The notes: generated by a model from the sequence alone, not told the origin. A stretch of 64,000 nucleotides of DNA from Erwinia mallotivora (GCF_000590885.1 NZ_JFHN01000051.1:1-64000), one strand, 5' to 3'. Counted from the first letter of the stretch, positions 21,976 to 33,953 are shown. A program made the numbers and translations.

Positions 21976-23061
21976 TTGGGCAATTACCTGCTACGCAGAC
22001 TGTTACTGATTATTCCCACGCTGTGGGCAATTATCACCATCAACTTTTTTATTGTACAAATCGCCCCTGGCGGTCCGGTCGATCAGGCACTGGCGAATAT
22101 CGAATTCGGCCAGACCACAGGTATGCCGGGTTCAGCGGGCGCGCCAAAGGTTCAGGGACGCAATGCCATGAACCCCGGAGACAGCCAGTATCGTGGCTCA
22201 CGCGGTCTGGACCCGGAAGTGGTGGCTGAGATCACCAAACGCTATGGCTTTGATAAGCCGCTTTACCAACGCTATTTCACCATGCTGTGGAACTATGTGC
22301 GTTTTGATTTTGGAGACAGCCTGTTTCGCAGCAGTTCGGTTATTCAACTCATCAAAAACAGTCTGCCGGTTTCCATTACTCTCGGTCTGTGGAGTACGCT
22401 GATTATCTATCTGGTGTCGATTCCACTGGGTATAAAAAAAGCCGTACGTAATGGCAGCGCTTTTGATGTCTGGAGCAGCACCCTTATCATTGTCGGTTAC
22501 GCCATACCGTCATTTTTGTTTGCCACGCTGTTGATTGTGTTGTTTGCCGGGGGGAGTTACCTCGACTGGTTTCCGCTGCGCGGCCTGGTGTCAGCCCAGT
22601 TTGATGCCCTGCCGTGGTACAGCAAAATCACTGACTATTTATGGCATATCACCCTCCCCGTTGCCGCTGCGGTGATCGGAGGTTTTGCCACGCTGACGAT
22701 GCTGACGAAAAATTCATTCCTCGATGAAATTCGCAAACAGTATGTGGTCACCGCCCGCGCCAAAGGGCTGGATGAAAAAAAAATCCTCTACCGCCATGTG
22801 TTCCGCAACGCCATGCTGTTGGTTATTGCCGGTTTCCCGGCCACCTTTATCAGTTTGTTCTTCACCGGTTCTCTGTTGATTGAAGTGATGTTTTCGCTGA
22901 ACGGACTGGGCCTGCTGGGCTACGATGCAACCATCCAGCGTGATTATCCGGTGATGTTTGGCACTTTATATATTTTCACGCTGATTGGCCTGCTGCTGAA
23001 CATCCTCAGCGATATCACCTACACGCTGGTCGATCCGCGCATTGATTTTGAGGCACGCTGA
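21976..23061 (+). CDS. yejB: peptide ABC transporter permease YejB
   Basis: Inner-membrane permease of the DppB/OppB type, 361 residues, with the [18 protein letters not shown] first segment and an EAA-like loop near [23 protein letters not shown]. It starts at a TTG codon ([10 protein letters not shown]), chosen because AAGGAG stands at 21964-21969 and the residues match E. coli YejB; an open frame continues upstream over the yejA end but is a shadow. Confidence 0.92.
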   Translation: MGNYLLRRLLLIIPTLWAIITINFFIVQIAPGGPVDQALANIEFGQTTGMPGSAGAPKVQGRNAMNPGDSQYRGSRGLDPEVVAEITKRYGFDKPLYQRYFTMLWNYVRFDFGDSLFRSSSVIQLIKNSLPVSITLGLWSTLIIYLVSIPLGIKKAVRNGSAFDVWSSTLIIVGYAIPSFLFATLLIVLFAGGSYLDWFPLRGLVSAQFDALPWYSKITDYLWHITLPVAAAVIGGFATLTMLTKNSFLDEIRKQYVVTARAKGLDEKKILYRHVFRNAMLLVIAGFPATFISLFFTGSLLIEVMFSLNGLGLLGYDATIQRDYPVMFGTLYIFTLIGLLLNILSDITYTLVDPRIDFEAR

Positions 23062-24086
23062 TGAGTCGATTAAGCCCTGTTAATCAGGCCCGCTGGGCGC
23101 GATTCCGCCAGAACCGTCGGGGCTACTGGTCACTGTGGATTTTTGTCGTCATATTTATTCTGTGCCTCGGTTCAGAACTGCTGGCGAATGATAAACCCCT
23201 GCTGGTGCGTTATCAGGGACATACTTTTTTGCCGCTACTGGTGAATTACAGCGAGACCGACTTCGGCGGTCCACTGGCCAGCGCGGCCGATTATCAGGAC
23301 CCGTGGTTAAAATCACGCATCGATCAACAGGGCTGGGCAATTTGGGCACCCATTCGCTTTGGTGATGGCAGCATCAACTTTGCTTCCACCGTACCCTTCC
23401 CTGCCCCGCCTTCTGTGCATAACTGGTTGGGAACCGATGCTAACGGCGGGGATGTGCTGGCAAGATTACTGTATGGCACGCGAATTTCGCTACTGTTCGG
23501 AATGATGCTGACGCTGATTTCCAGCATCATTGGCGTGGTGGTGGGGGCCTGCCAGGGCTATTACGGTGGCCGTATTGATCTTTGGGGTCAGCGGTTTATC
23601 GAAGTCTGGTCCGGGATGCCGACGCTGTTTCTGATTATCCTGCTCTCCAGCGTCATCCAGCCGGGATTCTGGTGGCTGCTGGCTATCACCGTGCTGTTCG
23701 GCTGGATGCAACTGGTCGGCGTGGTGAGGGCCGAATTTCTGCGCACCCGCAACTTTGACTATATTCGCGCCGCACAGGCCCTTGGGGTCAGCGACCGCAA
23801 GATCATCTCACGGCATATGCTGCCCAATGCGATGGTTGCCACCCTGACCTATCTGCCGTTTATTCTCTGTGGCTCAATCACCACCCTGACCTCGCTCGAC
23901 TTCCTGGGATTCGGTCTGCCACTCGGCTCGCCGTCATTAGGGGAGTTGTTATTGCAGGGTAAAAATAATCTCCAGGCTCCCTGGCTGGGGATAACAGCAT
24001 TCCTGACGCTGGCGATCCTGCTGTCGCTGTTAATTTTTATCGGTGAGGCGGTTCGGGACGCCTTCGATCCCAGTAAGGTGCATTGA
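23061..24086 (+). CDS. yejE: peptide ABC transporter permease YejE
   Basis: Second inner-membrane permease, DppC/OppC type, 341 residues with an N-terminal segment, a long periplasmic part, and the EAA loop FDYIRAAQALGVSDRKIISRHMLPNA. Its ATG shares one base with the yejB stop, so translation is coupled. Confidence 0.93.
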   Translation: MSRLSPVNQARWARFRQNRRGYWSLWIFVVIFILCLGSELLANDKPLLVRYQGHTFLPLLVNYSETDFGGPLASAADYQDPWLKSRIDQQGWAIWAPIRFGDGSINFASTVPFPAPPSVHNWLGTDANGGDVLARLLYGTRISLLFGMMLTLISSIIGVVVGACQGYYGGRIDLWGQRFIEVWSGMPTLFLIILLSSVIQPGFWWLLAITVLFGWMQLVGVVRAEFLRTRNFDYIRAAQALGVSDRKIISRHMLPNAMVATLTYLPFILCGSITTLTSLDFLGFGLPLGSPSLGELLLQGKNNLQAPWLGITAFLTLAILLSLLIFIGEAVRDAFDPSKVH

Positions 24087-24087
24087 A

Positions 24088-25671
24088 ATGTCGTTACTGA
24101 GTATTAAAGATTTAAGCATCGCCTTCCGTCAGGGAGAGCTCACCCGCACGGTGGTTGATAACCTTTCTCTCTCCGTTGCTGCCGGTGAAACACTGGCGCT
24201 GGTCGGCGAATCAGGCTCGGGAAAAAGCGTTACCGCATTGTCGGTGATGCGCCTGCTGCCTTCCCCGCCCGTTATCTATCCACAGGGCGAAATCCTCTTC
24301 GCCGGACAGGATGTGCTGAAGGCGGATGAGCAGACGCTGCGGGGACTGCGCGGCAACCGCATGGCGATGATTTTTCAGGAGCCAATGGTTTCGTTAAATC
24401 CCCTGCACAGCATTGAAAAACAGTTATATGAAGTGCTGTCCCTGCATCGGGGAATGCGTAAAGAAGCAGCCCGGGCTGAAATGCTCAGCTGTCTTGATCG
24501 GGTGGGAATACGTCAGGCCAGTAAACGACTGAATGCCTTTCCTCATCAGCTTTCCGGTGGTGAGCGTCAGCGCGTAATGATTGCCATGGCGCTGCTGACC
24601 CAGCCTGAGCTGCTGATTGCAGACGAACCGACGACCGCCCTGGATGTGACGGTACAGGCCCAGATCCTGGTTTTGCTGAAAGAGCTGAAGCAGGAGATGA
24701 ATATGGGATTGCTGTTTATCACGCACAACCTGAATATTGTGCGTCGACTGGCGGATAACGTCACCGTTATGCGCAATGGTCAGGCAGTGGAAAGCAACAG
24801 CCAGCAGCAACTGTTCAGCGCTCCGCAACACGTTTACACCCGTGCACTGTTGGATGCCGAGCCTGAAGGCCGCCCTAAGCCTGCGGATAATCAGGCTCCT
24901 CCTTTGCTTCGCGTGGATCAACTTACGGTCTCTTTTCCGATCAGACAGGGTCTGATGCGGCGTACAACCGGCTACCACCACGCGCTGAAATCAATCAGCT
25001 TCCAGCTGCGTCCGGGGGAAAGCCTGGGGCTGGTGGGTGAATCAGGATCGGGGAAAAGCACCACCGGGATGGCTTTGTTACGGCTGATTCCTTCACAGGG
25101 AGAGATCTGGTTTGCCGGGGAGCCGCTACATCACTGCGATCGCCGCAGGATGTTGCCGTTACGACGTCAGATGCAGGTGGTATTTCAGGATCCCAACTCG
25201 TCAATGAATCCCCGACTGACGGTATTGCAGATTATCGCAGAGGGTTTACTGGTCCATCATCCTGAACTGACCGCCGCCCAACGTGAGGCGAAGGTGATCG
25301 CCGTAATGCAGGAAGTGGGGTTGGACCCGGAAACCCGCCATCGCTATCCGACAGAGTTTTCAGGTGGTCAGCGCCAGCGTGTGGCTATCGCCAGAGCCGT
25401 GATCCTGCAACCCCAGCTGATTATTCTTGATGAGCCCACCTCTTCCCTTGATCGCTCAGTACAAAAACAAATTTTGTCCCTGCTGAAAAAACTTCAGCAC
25501 GATCACCGGCTGGCCTATATTTTTATCAGTCATGATTTGCAGGTTGTACGTTCGCTTTGCCACCAGGTGGTCGTACTGAGGCAGGGAGAAGTGGTTGAAC
25601 AGGGCGAATGCGGGCACATTTTCAACTCGCCCGGGCAGGCTTATACACAACAATTGCTGACTCTGGAATAA
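24088..25671 (+). CDS. yejF: peptide ABC transporter ATP-binding protein YejF
   Basis: Double ATPase of 527 residues: the first nucleotide-binding domain (Walker A GESGSGKS near 36, [19 protein letters not shown]) and the second (GESGSGKST near 330, [19 protein letters not shown]) equal fused DppD and DppF. The ATG at 24088 follows the yejE stop by one base; an earlier in-frame ATG at 24043 lies inside yejE and gives residues not found in the family. Confidence 0.93.
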   Translation: MSLLSIKDLSIAFRQGELTRTVVDNLSLSVAAGETLALVGESGSGKSVTALSVMRLLPSPPVIYPQGEILFAGQDVLKADEQTLRGLRGNRMAMIFQEPMVSLNPLHSIEKQLYEVLSLHRGMRKEAARAEMLSCLDRVGIRQASKRLNAFPHQLSGGERQRVMIAMALLTQPELLIADEPTTALDVTVQAQILVLLKELKQEMNMGLLFITHNLNIVRRLADNVTVMRNGQAVESNSQQQLFSAPQHVYTRALLDAEPEGRPKPADNQAPPLLRVDQLTVSFPIRQGLMRRTTGYHHALKSISFQLRPGESLGLVGESGSGKSTTGMALLRLIPSQGEIWFAGEPLHHCDRRRMLPLRRQMQVVFQDPNSSMNPRLTVLQIIAEGLLVHHPELTAAQREAKVIAVMQEVGLDPETRHRYPTEFSGGQRQRVAIARAVILQPQLIILDEPTSSLDRSVQKQILSLLKKLQHDHRLAYIFISHDLQVVRSLCHQVVVLRQGEVVEQGECGHIFNSPGQAYTQQLLTLE

Positions 25672-25677
25672 ATAACG

Positions 25678-25704
25678 CTCTGCCTGTTGAGGGTTCAGGC
25701 AGAG
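25678..25704. terminator. hairpin between convergent yejF and yejG
   Basis: Perfect 9-bp inverted repeat CTCTGCCTG/CAGGCAGAG with a 9-base loop, overlapping the yejG stop codon. There is no T-run, so it may block 3' decay as much as terminate. Confidence 0.45.
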
Positions 25705-26036
25705 GTATGTCTGAAGGGTTCAGCGATGCCAACACCAAAGTTTTTTAAACGGCAGGTGGCAGCGCACTCATGATGCCGGGCAACAAACAGACAGGGTTCA
25801 CCCTCCCACTCCACCACAGAACAATCAAGCTGGATTTCCAACAGAGCATCCTTGATCATCTGCATCACTTCCCACGCCTGAGCGCCCTGATGGCTGAGCA
25901 GAGTCAGGCCAACCAAATCGTCGTCAGTGGCAAGATTGTTATATAACAGCGGCTCTACCCTGCCTCCCACGGCTCCGCCGCCCCAGCGATAGGATTGTGG
26001 CAAACGGTGTACCACTGAATGTTGTAATGTATTCAT
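25695..26036 (-). CDS. yejG: conserved protein YejG
   Basis: 113 residues. It matches E. coli YejG in the blocks SVVHRLPQSYRW, CSVVEWEGEPCLFV and AATCRLKNFGVGIAEPF. It is cytoplasmic with no known catalytic motif; in E. coli it has been linked to aminoglycoside tolerance, a weak functional hint. I use the ATG at 26036 behind GGGAG; a GTG two codons upstream is possible. It is convergent with yejF as in E. coli. Confidence 0.85.
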   Translation of the reverse strand: MNTLQHSVVHRLPQSYRWGGGAVGGRVEPLLYNNLATDDDLVGLTLLSHQGAQAWEVMQMIKDALLEIQLDCSVVEWEGEPCLFVARHHECAATCRLKNFGVGIAEPFRHTSA

Positions 26037-26309
26037 CCACACTCCCCCAGGCCGCGCCGGGATTTCAGTCAGACAGGCTGGCTTCAGATCATATGGTCAG
26101 ACAGATGCCGCAGCATTCAGCATTCGCTTCAGCACTGATTTTTGAGAGCTGACTCTCGTTTTAACATTATATTTACCGCGTTAGCAACGTGATAACAATC
26201 ATTTTGTTGCACAAAGGTATATTTCTGCAATGTTACTTTCACATTATAGCAACATTTAAAATAATGACAGATTGAGCAGCGCCACTTTTGTCGCCGCTTA
26301 ATCAGCAGG

Positions 26310-27524
26310 TTATCGTGGGGAACCTTGATGTGGCCTGCTGGCATAGATGAATAAGATTACGGAGAACGAGGCACAAACGAAGATAGAGCCGACCATCGGC
26401 CATGCGCTGCTGAATGTCAGGGTGGAGAGCAATGCCCCTGTCAGCGCCCCCACCCCAAAGCGCAGGGTTCCCGCCAGCGACGATGCCGTGCCCGCCATAT
26501 GCGGGAATTCCTCAAGGATCACTGCCATCGCGTTTGAGGAAACCATCGAAACACAGCCAATATACATCGCCACGCCAAAGACCAGTGGCAGAAACCCCAG
26601 ATTCAGCATACTCACCACGACCAGCCATACCGCCATGGTCAACTGCACCAGCAGACCAAAACGGAACATCGCAACCGGACCAAAACGGCGCACCGATCGG
26701 CTGTTGATCAGGGTCATCAGGAACAGAAACACCACGTTGAGCGCAAAATAATAACCAAAGTTCTGTGGTGAGATGTGGTTCAGCTCAATGTAGACAAAAG
26801 GCCCGGCATTAAGAAAAGAGAACATACCGGCAAAAGAGAAGCCGCTGGCCAGCATATAACTGAACACGCGCTTGTGGCGAACCAACGAAAGGAAATTGAT
26901 GAGAGTGACGCGCAGTTGAAATTTCTGGCGTCTGTCCACCGGTAATGTCTCTTTGATCTGTGTTACCACCATCACCGTGGTCACCAGCGCGGCGACAGAG
27001 ATGCTCCAGAAAATAGCATGCCAGCTCGACAGCAACAGCAGCCAGCCACCAACAATCGGTGCCAGCAGCGGCGCGATAGTCGTTACCAGCATCACAAAAG
27101 ACATCATGCGCGAAAACTCTTCCTTCGAGTAACAATCGCGCATCAGCGCACTGATCACCACGCTACCGGCTGCGGCTGACAAGCCATGTAACAGGCGCAT
27201 AAAAATCAACTGATCGATGGTCTGCGCCATTGCACAAGCCGCTGCCGCCACGGCAAAAACTAATGTACCGGCGGTGATCACCGGCTTACGTCCAAAGCTG
27301 TCATCCAGCGGGCCATAGACCAGCTGACCAAGCGCAAAACCCAGGATATAGATGTTAAGCGTCATCTGTACGCTACCCGCCGGTACGCCAAACTCCCTGG
27401 CAATCTGCGGCAATGCAGGCAGATACATATCAATCGACAACGGCATTAACATCGCCAGCAAACCAAGAATAACCACCAGGCCCAGCGATGAGTTCGTTTC
27501 CTTACGCACTTTTTCACCCTTCAT
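26310..27524 (-). CDS. bcr: Bcr/CflA family multidrug efflux transporter
   Basis: Twelve-segment MFS drug:proton antiporter of 404 residues. The [20 protein letters not shown] first helix and the [12 protein letters not shown] loop between helices 2 and 3 mark the Bcr/CflA branch (bicyclomycin and sulfonamide efflux in E. coli). Its start overlaps the rsuA stop by four bases, so rsuA and bcr form one unit. It is encoded between yejG and rsuA as in E. coli. Confidence 0.92.
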   Translation of the reverse strand: MKGEKVRKETNSSLGLVVILGLLAMLMPLSIDMYLPALPQIAREFGVPAGSVQMTLNIYILGFALGQLVYGPLDDSFGRKPVITAGTLVFAVAAAACAMAQTIDQLIFMRLLHGLSAAAGSVVISALMRDCYSKEEFSRMMSFVMLVTTIAPLLAPIVGGWLLLLSSWHAIFWSISVAALVTTVMVVTQIKETLPVDRRQKFQLRVTLINFLSLVRHKRVFSYMLASGFSFAGMFSFLNAGPFVYIELNHISPQNFGYYFALNVVFLFLMTLINSRSVRRFGPVAMFRFGLLVQLTMAVWLVVVSMLNLGFLPLVFGVAMYIGCVSMVSSNAMAVILEEFPHMAGTASSLAGTLRFGVGALTGALLSTLTFSSAWPMVGSIFVCASFSVILFIYASRPHQGSPR

Positions 27525-28243
27525 TTGTTTTTCGCTTTACCCGTCACGACACCGACGCTGGCGATCTCTTCCTCACTCAGCGCACGATACTCACCAGGTT
27601 GCAGTTCCGGGTCCAGCTCAATCGCCCCGATGCGCTCCCGGTGCAAAGCCACGACATGATTACCAACGGCAGCAAACATCCGTTTGACCTGATGATAACG
27701 GCCTTCGCTGATGGTCAGGCGCACCTGAAGGTCGCTGACCCTCTCCAGCATGGCCGGTCTGGTCAGTTCTTTCTCATTATGGAGTTGCACGCCGGCAGCA
27801 AATTTTTCTGCCGTATCATCGGCAACCGGTGATTCCAGGGTAACCAGATAGGTCTTTTCACAATGATGACGTGGGGAGGTGATACGGTGCGACCACTGAC
27901 CATCATCGGTCATCAGTACCAGTCCGGTGGTATCAATATCCAGCCTGCCTGCCGCATGAAGTTTGTATGCGGCGGCTTCTGCAAGAAAATAGAGCACGGT
28001 CGGATGGTCGGGATCATCAGTTGAACAGACATAGCCCTGTGGCTTATTCAACATAAAGTAGCGCGGTCCCAGTTGCAGTTGTAACAAGGTGCCGTCATAT
28101 TCCACCTGGTTTTCCGGGCTTAGCCTGAAGGCGCTGTCCCGGACGACTTCGCCATCTACGGTGATTTTCCGGGCGCGTATTTCACGCCCTGCAATCGCCC
28201 GACTGATTTCCAGTTGCTGAGATAAAAATTTATCAAGTCGCAT
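27521..28243 (-). CDS. rsuA: 16S rRNA pseudouridine(516) synthase
   Basis: Makes pseudouridine at position 516 of 16S rRNA. The 240 residues comprise an N-terminal S4 RNA-binding domain ([22 protein letters not shown]) and a catalytic domain with [17 protein letters not shown], which carries the catalytic Asp. The ATG at 28243 gives the family's usual start; the frame is open another 52 codons upstream but those residues are unlike the family. Confidence 0.94.
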   Translation of the reverse strand: MRLDKFLSQQLEISRAIAGREIRARKITVDGEVVRDSAFRLSPENQVEYDGTLLQLQLGPRYFMLNKPQGYVCSTDDPDHPTVLYFLAEAAAYKLHAAGRLDIDTTGLVLMTDDGQWSHRITSPRHHCEKTYLVTLESPVADDTAEKFAAGVQLHNEKELTRPAMLERVSDLQVRLTISEGRYHQVKRMFAAVGNHVVALHRERIGAIELDPELQPGEYRALSEEEIASVGVVTGKAKNK

Positions 28244-28450
28244 TAAATCTGTACTGCCTGTTTGAATAAAAACGAAACTGGCGTCCCTTGTCAGGGTACG
28301 GATGAAGAAAGGGCGGGTTGGTGATGATATAAAACCTGCAATTTCGGCCGCCAGTATATCGGGAGTTCGCTTCGAGGCCCAGAGTTGGGCACGCATCATC
28401 GTTGCTTTCGTGACATAATGCGGCTTTGTTCGCGGAACTTCTGAAAATTA

Positions 28451-30205
28451 ATGTCGTTTACACTGCGCCCCTATCAGCAGGAAGCGGTTGATGCCACTCT
28501 CAGCCATTTCCGCCGCTCCAGCCATCCGGCGGTGATTGTTCTGCCCACCGGGGCCGGGAAAAGTCTGGTGATTGCAGAGCTGGCAAGACTTGCGCGTGGG
28601 CGCGTGTTAGTGCTGGCCCATGTCAAAGAGCTGGTCGCACAGAATCACAGCAAGTATGAGTCTTATGGCCTGAAAGCCGATATTTTTGCCGCCGGATTAC
28701 AGCGCCGCGACAGTCACAGCAAAGTGGTGTTTGGCAGCGTCCAGTCCGTGGCACGCAACCTGTCACTGTTTGACAGCGAGTTTACGTTACTGATTGTCGA
28801 TGAATGCCACCGCATCAGCGATGCTGATGACAGTCAGTATCAGCAAATTATCAGCCATCTTCGCCTGCGTAATCCGAAATTGCGCCTGCTCGGTCTGACC
28901 GCCACCCCCTTTCGTCTTGGCAAGGGCTGGATTTATCAGTTTCACTATCACGGTATGGTCCGGGGCGATGAGCGCGCCCTCTTTCGCGACTGTATATATG
29001 AACTGCCGCTGCGTTACATGATTAAACATGGATTTCTGGTGCCACCAGAGAGACTTGATATGCCGGTAGTGCAGTACGATTTCAGTCGTCTGACTGCGAA
29101 AGAAAATGGTCTGTTCAGCGAGGCGGATCTTAACCGTGAACTGCACCAGCAACAGCGTATCACGCCGCATATTATCCGACAGATTGTTGAGTTTGCTCAG
29201 GACCGCCAGGGGGTGATGATTTTTGCCGCCACTGTTGAACACGCAGCAGAAGTGGCGCGTCTGCTGCCCGATGATAATGCGTTAATTACCGCAGCTACCC
29301 CGGCCAGTGAGCGCGATGCACTGATTACCGCGTTTAAAGCCCGTCAGCTACGCTATCTGGTCAACGTGGCCGTGCTGACCACCGGTTTTGATGCGCCGCA
29401 TGTTGATCTGATTGCCATTCTGCGCCCCACCGAGTCGGTGAGCCTTTATCAGCAAATCGTCGGTCGCGGATTGCGGCTTTGTCCTGGTAAGCACGACTGC
29501 CTGATTCTGGATTACGCCGGCAACCCGCATGATATCTTTACCCCGGAAGTCGGCACGCCCAAAGGTACAAGTGATAATCAGCCGGTGCAGGTATTTTGTC
29601 CGGCCTGCGGCTTTGCCAACACGTTCTGGGGCAAAACCACCAAAGACGGCACGATAATTGAACACTTTGGCCGTCGCTGTCAGGGGATACTGGAAGATGA
29701 TGAAGGTGAACGCCAGCAATGCGATTTCCGCTTCCGCTTTAAAAGCTGTCCACACTGTCACGCTGAAAACGATATTGCCGCCCGCCGTTGCCACCAGTGC
29801 GAGGTGGTACTGGTTGACCCGGACGACATGCTGAAAGCCGCGCTGAAACTAAAGGATGCGCTGGTTTTACGCTGTGCAGCAATGGTTCTTGAATGCGGCG
29901 TTGATGAGAAAGGCGAGTGGCTGAAGGCACGTTACTATGACGAGGATGCAACAGAAGTCAGTGAGCGATTTCGCCTGAATACCCCCGCTCAGCGCAAAGC
30001 CTTTGAGCATATTTTCCTGCGTCCACATCAGCGTGCGCCGGGCCTGGCGATGAGCTGGAAAAATGCGGCGGACCTTGTTGCCCTTCAGCCCCTGTTGCGC
30101 CATCCCGACTTTATCGTCGCCCGGAAACAGCGTCACTACTGGCAGATCCGTGAAAAAGTCTTCGACTATCAGGGACGCTATCGCCGTGCCAACGAACTTT
30201 TCTGA
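28451..30205 (+). CDS. radD: DEAD/DEAH-type ATPase RadD (YejH)
   Basis: Superfamily 2 helicase-like ATPase implicated in double-strand break repair and recombination in E. coli. The 584 residues carry Walker A LPTGAGKS at 31-38, DECH at 117-120, and the C-terminal helicase motif [14 protein letters not shown] cysteine-rich zinc finger region follows (CPACGF, CPHCH, CHQC). It is divergent from rsuA with a 207-base spacer. Confidence 0.93.
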   Translation: MSFTLRPYQQEAVDATLSHFRRSSHPAVIVLPTGAGKSLVIAELARLARGRVLVLAHVKELVAQNHSKYESYGLKADIFAAGLQRRDSHSKVVFGSVQSVARNLSLFDSEFTLLIVDECHRISDADDSQYQQIISHLRLRNPKLRLLGLTATPFRLGKGWIYQFHYHGMVRGDERALFRDCIYELPLRYMIKHGFLVPPERLDMPVVQYDFSRLTAKENGLFSEADLNRELHQQQRITPHIIRQIVEFAQDRQGVMIFAATVEHAAEVARLLPDDNALITAATPASERDALITAFKARQLRYLVNVAVLTTGFDAPHVDLIAILRPTESVSLYQQIVGRGLRLCPGKHDCLILDYAGNPHDIFTPEVGTPKGTSDNQPVQVFCPACGFANTFWGKTTKDGTIIEHFGRRCQGILEDDEGERQQCDFRFRFKSCPHCHAENDIAARRCHQCEVVLVDPDDMLKAALKLKDALVLRCAAMVLECGVDEKGEWLKARYYDEDATEVSERFRLNTPAQRKAFEHIFLRPHQRAPGLAMSWKNAADLVALQPLLRHPDFIVARKQRHYWQIREKVFDYQGRYRRANELF

Positions 30206-30239
30206 CATCGGCTGGCAGACAGAAACACCGACATAGCCG

Positions 30240-30268
30240 TTGCCCGTTTCCCGGAGTAAGGCTATAAT
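30240..30268 (+). promoter_or_regulatory. sigma-70 promoter of rplY
   Basis: TTGCCC (30240-30245), a 17-base spacer and TATAAT (30263-30268), followed by a GC-rich discriminator typical of growth-rate-controlled promoters. It leaves a leader of about 80 bases before rplY. Confidence 0.7.
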
Positions 30269-30356
30269 GCGCCCCGCTTTTGCAACCGCAGAAGCTGAAC
30301 CATTAACCTGTTGCTGGGTCGCCTGTGACAGGATACTTACTTAAAGAGACTGAACA

Positions 30357-30641
30357 ATGTTCACTATCAATGCAGAAGAACGTAAAGAGCAGGGTAAGGG
30401 TGCGAGCCGCCGCCTGCGTACAGCTAATAAATTCCCGGCCATCATTTATGGCGGTAAAGATGCAGCTGTTGCCATCGAACTGGACCACGACTCGGTGATG
30501 AACATGCAGGCCAAGCCTGAGTTCTACAGCGAAGTTCTGACTCTGGTTGTCAATGGTAAAGAGACTAAAGTAAAAGTGCAGGCTGTACAGCGTCATCCGT
30601 TCAAGCCAAAACTGCACCATATCGACTTCGTTCGCGCTTAA
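30357..30641 (+). CDS. rplY: 50S ribosomal protein L25
   Basis: Binds the 5S rRNA loop E on the large subunit. 94 residues, the short gamma-proteobacterial form without the CTC extension; [20 protein letters not shown] and [21 protein letters not shown] are diagnostic. It has its own promoter and a strong terminator, so it is a single-gene unit. Confidence 0.97.
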   Translation: MFTINAEERKEQGKGASRRLRTANKFPAIIYGGKDAAVAIELDHDSVMNMQAKPEFYSEVLTLVVNGKETKVKVQAVQRHPFKPKLHHIDFVRA

Positions 30642-30660
30642 CAGCCCGTCCGGAACATAA

Positions 30661-30689
30661 AAAACGCCGCGTTATGCGGCGTTTTTTTT
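30661..30689 (+). terminator. rplY terminator
   Basis: 10-bp stem AAAACGCCGC/GCGGCGTTTT, a 5-base loop and a run of eight T. Its A-rich left arm lets it also act for the convergent yejK. Confidence 0.92.
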
Positions 30690-30693
30690 GCGC

Positions 30694-31698
30694 TCAACCA
30701 CCACTGCTGCGACGCTGTAGCTGATCCCGCAGGTTAGGGGGTGTGCCTTTAATTGTCAGCGTATCGGTTGCCGCATCCCAGAAAATGCGCTCACCCAGCA
30801 GCATGGCATCAAAATTGAGGGTCAGACCGCCGCCGCTGCCGGCAAATTTAGTCAGCTGGCGTAATGTGCCCCGGTCAGCCGGGAAACGCTCTTCCAGTTC
30901 GTAGCCCTGCTCCTGTGTGAAAGTCTGGAAGGTTTTCTCTCCCAGTGGGGCCAGCTCCCCCGACAGCTCTTGCAGTTCGATCTCTTCACCTGCCTGTAAT
31001 TGTTCATTACAGTAGCTGTAAACCTGTTGTCGATAGTTCTGACGTTCGTTCTTATCCAGACTGGCCTGATCGCAGTAATCATCGACAGCCTGTAATAATC
31101 CACGGTTTTGCGCTTTGGTATCCAGCCCGACGCTGGCCCCGAGAAAGTCCATGAAAAAATCAGCCACTTTTCGGCCTACCCGTCCACGTAAAAAGGTCAG
31201 ATAGCGGGTGGATTCCGGATTCGTTTCCCACTCGGTCAGATCGATACGGGCAACGATATCGGCATGATGGAGGTCGAGATAATGGGTGCTGCTGATATCA
31301 AGCTCTTCGTTAACGCGCATGCTGCTCTGGCTGTTGAGCACCGCAACCAGCAGGTATTCCACCGCCAGATAACGATAATGACCGAACAGCACAATACCGC
31401 CATCAGCGAACGGATATTTGGCAAGTTCATCACGTAGCCGTCCGGTAGCCGCCCGACTGAACGCCAGAAAATCATCCTGACCTTTCCGGCAATTGCGCAA
31501 TGCTTCAGCCAGCTCGCTGTCTTCATTGAACAGGCCATATGCCTTACTTTTGGCACTGTAGACGCGGTGCAGCTCTTCCATCATTGCCGTTACCGGGCCG
31601 TTCGCAGGTAACAATGACTCGCGCAGCACCAGCTCCAGCGTCTGTTCATCGCGCTTGATCATCTGATGCAGGGCAATCTGGTCGATATCCAGACTCAT
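30694..31698 (-). CDS. yejK: nucleoid-associated protein YejK (NdpA)
   Basis: 334 residues of the 37-kDa nucleoid-associated family, starting [23 protein letters not shown] and containing [20 protein letters not shown], as in E. coli YejK. It associates with the nucleoid and has been reported to interact with topoisomerases; the biochemical role is not settled. It is divergent from yejL across 161 bases and convergent with rplY. Confidence 0.92.
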   Translation of the reverse strand: MSLDIDQIALHQMIKRDEQTLELVLRESLLPANGPVTAMMEELHRVYSAKSKAYGLFNEDSELAEALRNCRKGQDDFLAFSRAATGRLRDELAKYPFADGGIVLFGHYRYLAVEYLLVAVLNSQSSMRVNEELDISSTHYLDLHHADIVARIDLTEWETNPESTRYLTFLRGRVGRKVADFFMDFLGASVGLDTKAQNRGLLQAVDDYCDQASLDKNERQNYRQQVYSYCNEQLQAGEEIELQELSGELAPLGEKTFQTFTQEQGYELEERFPADRGTLRQLTKFAGSGGGLTLNFDAMLLGERIFWDAATDTLTIKGTPPNLRDQLQRRSSGG

Positions 31699-31859
31699 GG
31701 TAAACTCTCCTTAATGTGACTCAGGCGCGTATTCAATCATTCGCCGTCACAGCAATCAACCAACAACAACATTAACCAATGTCTTGCGATAAAAGTGCAG
31801 AAAAAATTGCACATCTACGGTAGGATAACGCCCTTTAATACTCAGCAAATTCGACTGCT

Positions 31860-32087
31860 ATGCCACAACAATCCCGATACAGCGATCAGCGCGTGGAAAA
31901 ACTTCTCGCGGACATGGTCAATATTCTTGAAAAAGATAAAGCGCCAACCGATCTTTCCCTGATGGTTCTTGGAAATATGGTTACCAATTTAATTAACACC
32001 AGCGTATCCCCCGCTCAGAGGCGTACGCTGGCACGTTCATTTGCTGATGCCCTGCAAGCTTCAGTAAGTGAAGATGAAGCCCATTAA
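31860..32087 (+). CDS. yejL: UPF0352 protein YejL
   Basis: 75 residues, collinear with E. coli YejL ([15 protein letters not shown] core). It is a small helical dimeric protein of unknown function. The start has little visible ribosome site. It precedes yejM by 21 bases, the conserved yejL-yejM pair. Confidence 0.88.
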   Translation: MPQQSRYSDQRVEKLLADMVNILEKDKAPTDLSLMVLGNMVTNLINTSVSPAQRRTLARSFADALQASVSEDEAH

Positions 32088-32108
32088 CGTAATAATTTTG
32101 AATCGGTT

Positions 32109-33860
32109 ATGGTAACAAATCAGCAGCGCTACCGTGAAAAAGTATCTCAGATGATTGGCTGGGGGCATTGGTTCGCCCTCTTTAACATTCTTTTTGCCTT
32201 CATTTTGGGTAGCCGCTATCTGTTTGTTTCCGACTGGCCCGCCTCGCTGGCGGGGCGAATCTATGCTTTCACCAGTTGGATTGGGCATTTCAGTTTTATT
32301 GTTTTCGCGGCCTATTTACTGATTATTTTTCCGCTCACCTTTGTCGTCATGTCCCAGCGATTGCTGCGTTTTTTGTCAGCGATAGTTGCTACCGCCGGCC
32401 TGACGCTGCTTCTTGTTGACAGTGCCGTTTTTAACCGTTTCCATCTGCATCTTAACCCGGTGGTGTGGGAACTGGTTATCAACCCCGATCAGAGTGAGCT
32501 GGCCCGCGACTGGCAACTGATGTTCATCAGCGTTCCGGCCATTTTTCTGGTAGAAATGTTGTTTGCTACCTGGAGCTGGCAAAAGTTACGAAGTCTGAAC
32601 CGTCGCCGCTTCGGTAAACCGTTGGCCGTGCTGTTTATTGTGGCGTTTTGTACCAGCCATGTGATGTATATCTGGGCCGATGCAAACTTTTACCGCCCAA
32701 TTACCATGCAACGCTCTAATCTGCCGCTCTCCTACCCGATGACAGCACGCCGCTTCCTTGAAAAACATGGTTTGCTGGATGAGCAGGAGTATCAACGCAG
32801 GCTGGTTGAACAGGGTGATCCTGAAGCGCTATCTGTCGCTTATCCGCTTAATAACATTACCTTTCGCGATGGTGGAACCCGCAGTAATTTGCTGGTAGTA
32901 ACGGTGGAAGGCCTCAACGCAGCAACGCTGCCGAAATACCTGCCGGGGCTGGCGCAATTTGCCAGTCAGAATGTCAGTTTTATGCAGCATTACAGCGCAG
33001 GCAGTACGCCTGACAGCGGTTTGTTCGGCCTGTTTTATGGTATCTCCCCCGCTTATATGGATGGTGTGCTGTCGGCCAGGATGCCTTCTGCATTAATGGA
33101 TGCGTTAAGCAGGCAGGGATATCAGTTCGGGCTTTTCGCTTCTGATGGGTTTGCGTCGCCACTTTACCGCCAGGCGCTTCTTGCTGACTACTCATTGCCG
33201 CCATCCAGAAGTCAGTCTGATGAGCAAACTGTCGCCCAGTGGCAAAGCTGGCTTGAAGGACAAAAAAACAGTAAATCGCCGTGGTTCTCCTATCTTTCCC
33301 TCTCAGGGAAAAATGAATCTGACAACACGCCAGAAAAGTATCTCCGACATTATCAGCGGAATATGGTTGATGTGGATAAGCAGATTCAGAGCGTGCTTGC
33401 CAGCCTGCAAAACAAGGGATTACTGGATAACACGGTAGTGGTTATTACCGCACAACACGGTACGGCACTGGACGGCAACACCAGCATGGGAAATCGTGCG
33501 AATCTCCGCGTGCCGCTGGTGGTCCACTGGCCTGGAACCCCTGCACAGCAGATTAATAAGCTGAGCGACCACCAGGACGTTATGGCTACCCTGATGCAAC
33601 GCCTGCTCCATGTAAGCAATCCGGGCTATGACTATTCACAGGGAGAGGATTTGTTTGCCGCTCGTCGTCGCAATGACTGGGTTGCCAGTAGCAACAATCG
33701 TCAGCTGGTTATCACCACTCCTGAGGTCACGCTGGTACTGGACAATAATGGTAATTACACCGCCTGGGACAGCGAAGGCCATCGTCTGAAAGATCACAAG
33801 CCACAGTTAGCGCTGCTGTTACAGGTGCTGACGGAAGAAAAGCGTTTTATCGCGAACTGA
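32109..33860 (+). CDS. yejM: inner-membrane protein YejM (PbgA/LapC), LPS homeostasis
   Basis: 583 residues: five N-terminal membrane segments (about 1-190) and a periplasmic alkaline-phosphatase-like domain that in E. coli is not an active enzyme. YejM senses periplasmic LPS and restrains LapB-FtsH degradation of LpxC, setting LPS synthesis. The membrane part is very close to E. coli (HFHLHLNPVVWELVINPD, NLPLSYPMTARRFLEKHG) while the periplasmic part has diverged more. It is the last backbone gene before the tRNA and the island. Confidence 0.94.
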   Translation: MVTNQQRYREKVSQMIGWGHWFALFNILFAFILGSRYLFVSDWPASLAGRIYAFTSWIGHFSFIVFAAYLLIIFPLTFVVMSQRLLRFLSAIVATAGLTLLLVDSAVFNRFHLHLNPVVWELVINPDQSELARDWQLMFISVPAIFLVEMLFATWSWQKLRSLNRRRFGKPLAVLFIVAFCTSHVMYIWADANFYRPITMQRSNLPLSYPMTARRFLEKHGLLDEQEYQRRLVEQGDPEALSVAYPLNNITFRDGGTRSNLLVVTVEGLNAATLPKYLPGLAQFASQNVSFMQHYSAGSTPDSGLFGLFYGISPAYMDGVLSARMPSALMDALSRQGYQFGLFASDGFASPLYRQALLADYSLPPSRSQSDEQTVAQWQSWLEGQKNSKSPWFSYLSLSGKNESDNTPEKYLRHYQRNMVDVDKQIQSVLASLQNKGLLDNTVVVITAQHGTALDGNTSMGNRANLRVPLVVHWPGTPAQQINKLSDHQDVMATLMQRLLHVSNPGYDYSQGEDLFAARRRNDWVASSNNRQLVITTPEVTLVLDNNGNYTAWDSEGHRLKDHKPQLALLLQVLTEEKRFIAN

Positions 33861-33912
33861 GATAAAACATAGCGAAATTGCTTAATTTCATAGCAGTCAA
33901 CATGTTAGGTGC

Positions 33913-33940
33913 TTGCAATCATCGCGGATTTCAGTAGTAT
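33913..33940 (+). promoter_or_regulatory. promoter of the proline tRNA gene
   Basis: TTGCAA at 33913-33918, a 16-base spacer and TAGTAT at 33935-33940, then a GC-containing discriminator 13 bases before the tRNA. Confidence 0.5.
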
Positions 33941-33953
33941 TAGCAGCCTGTGT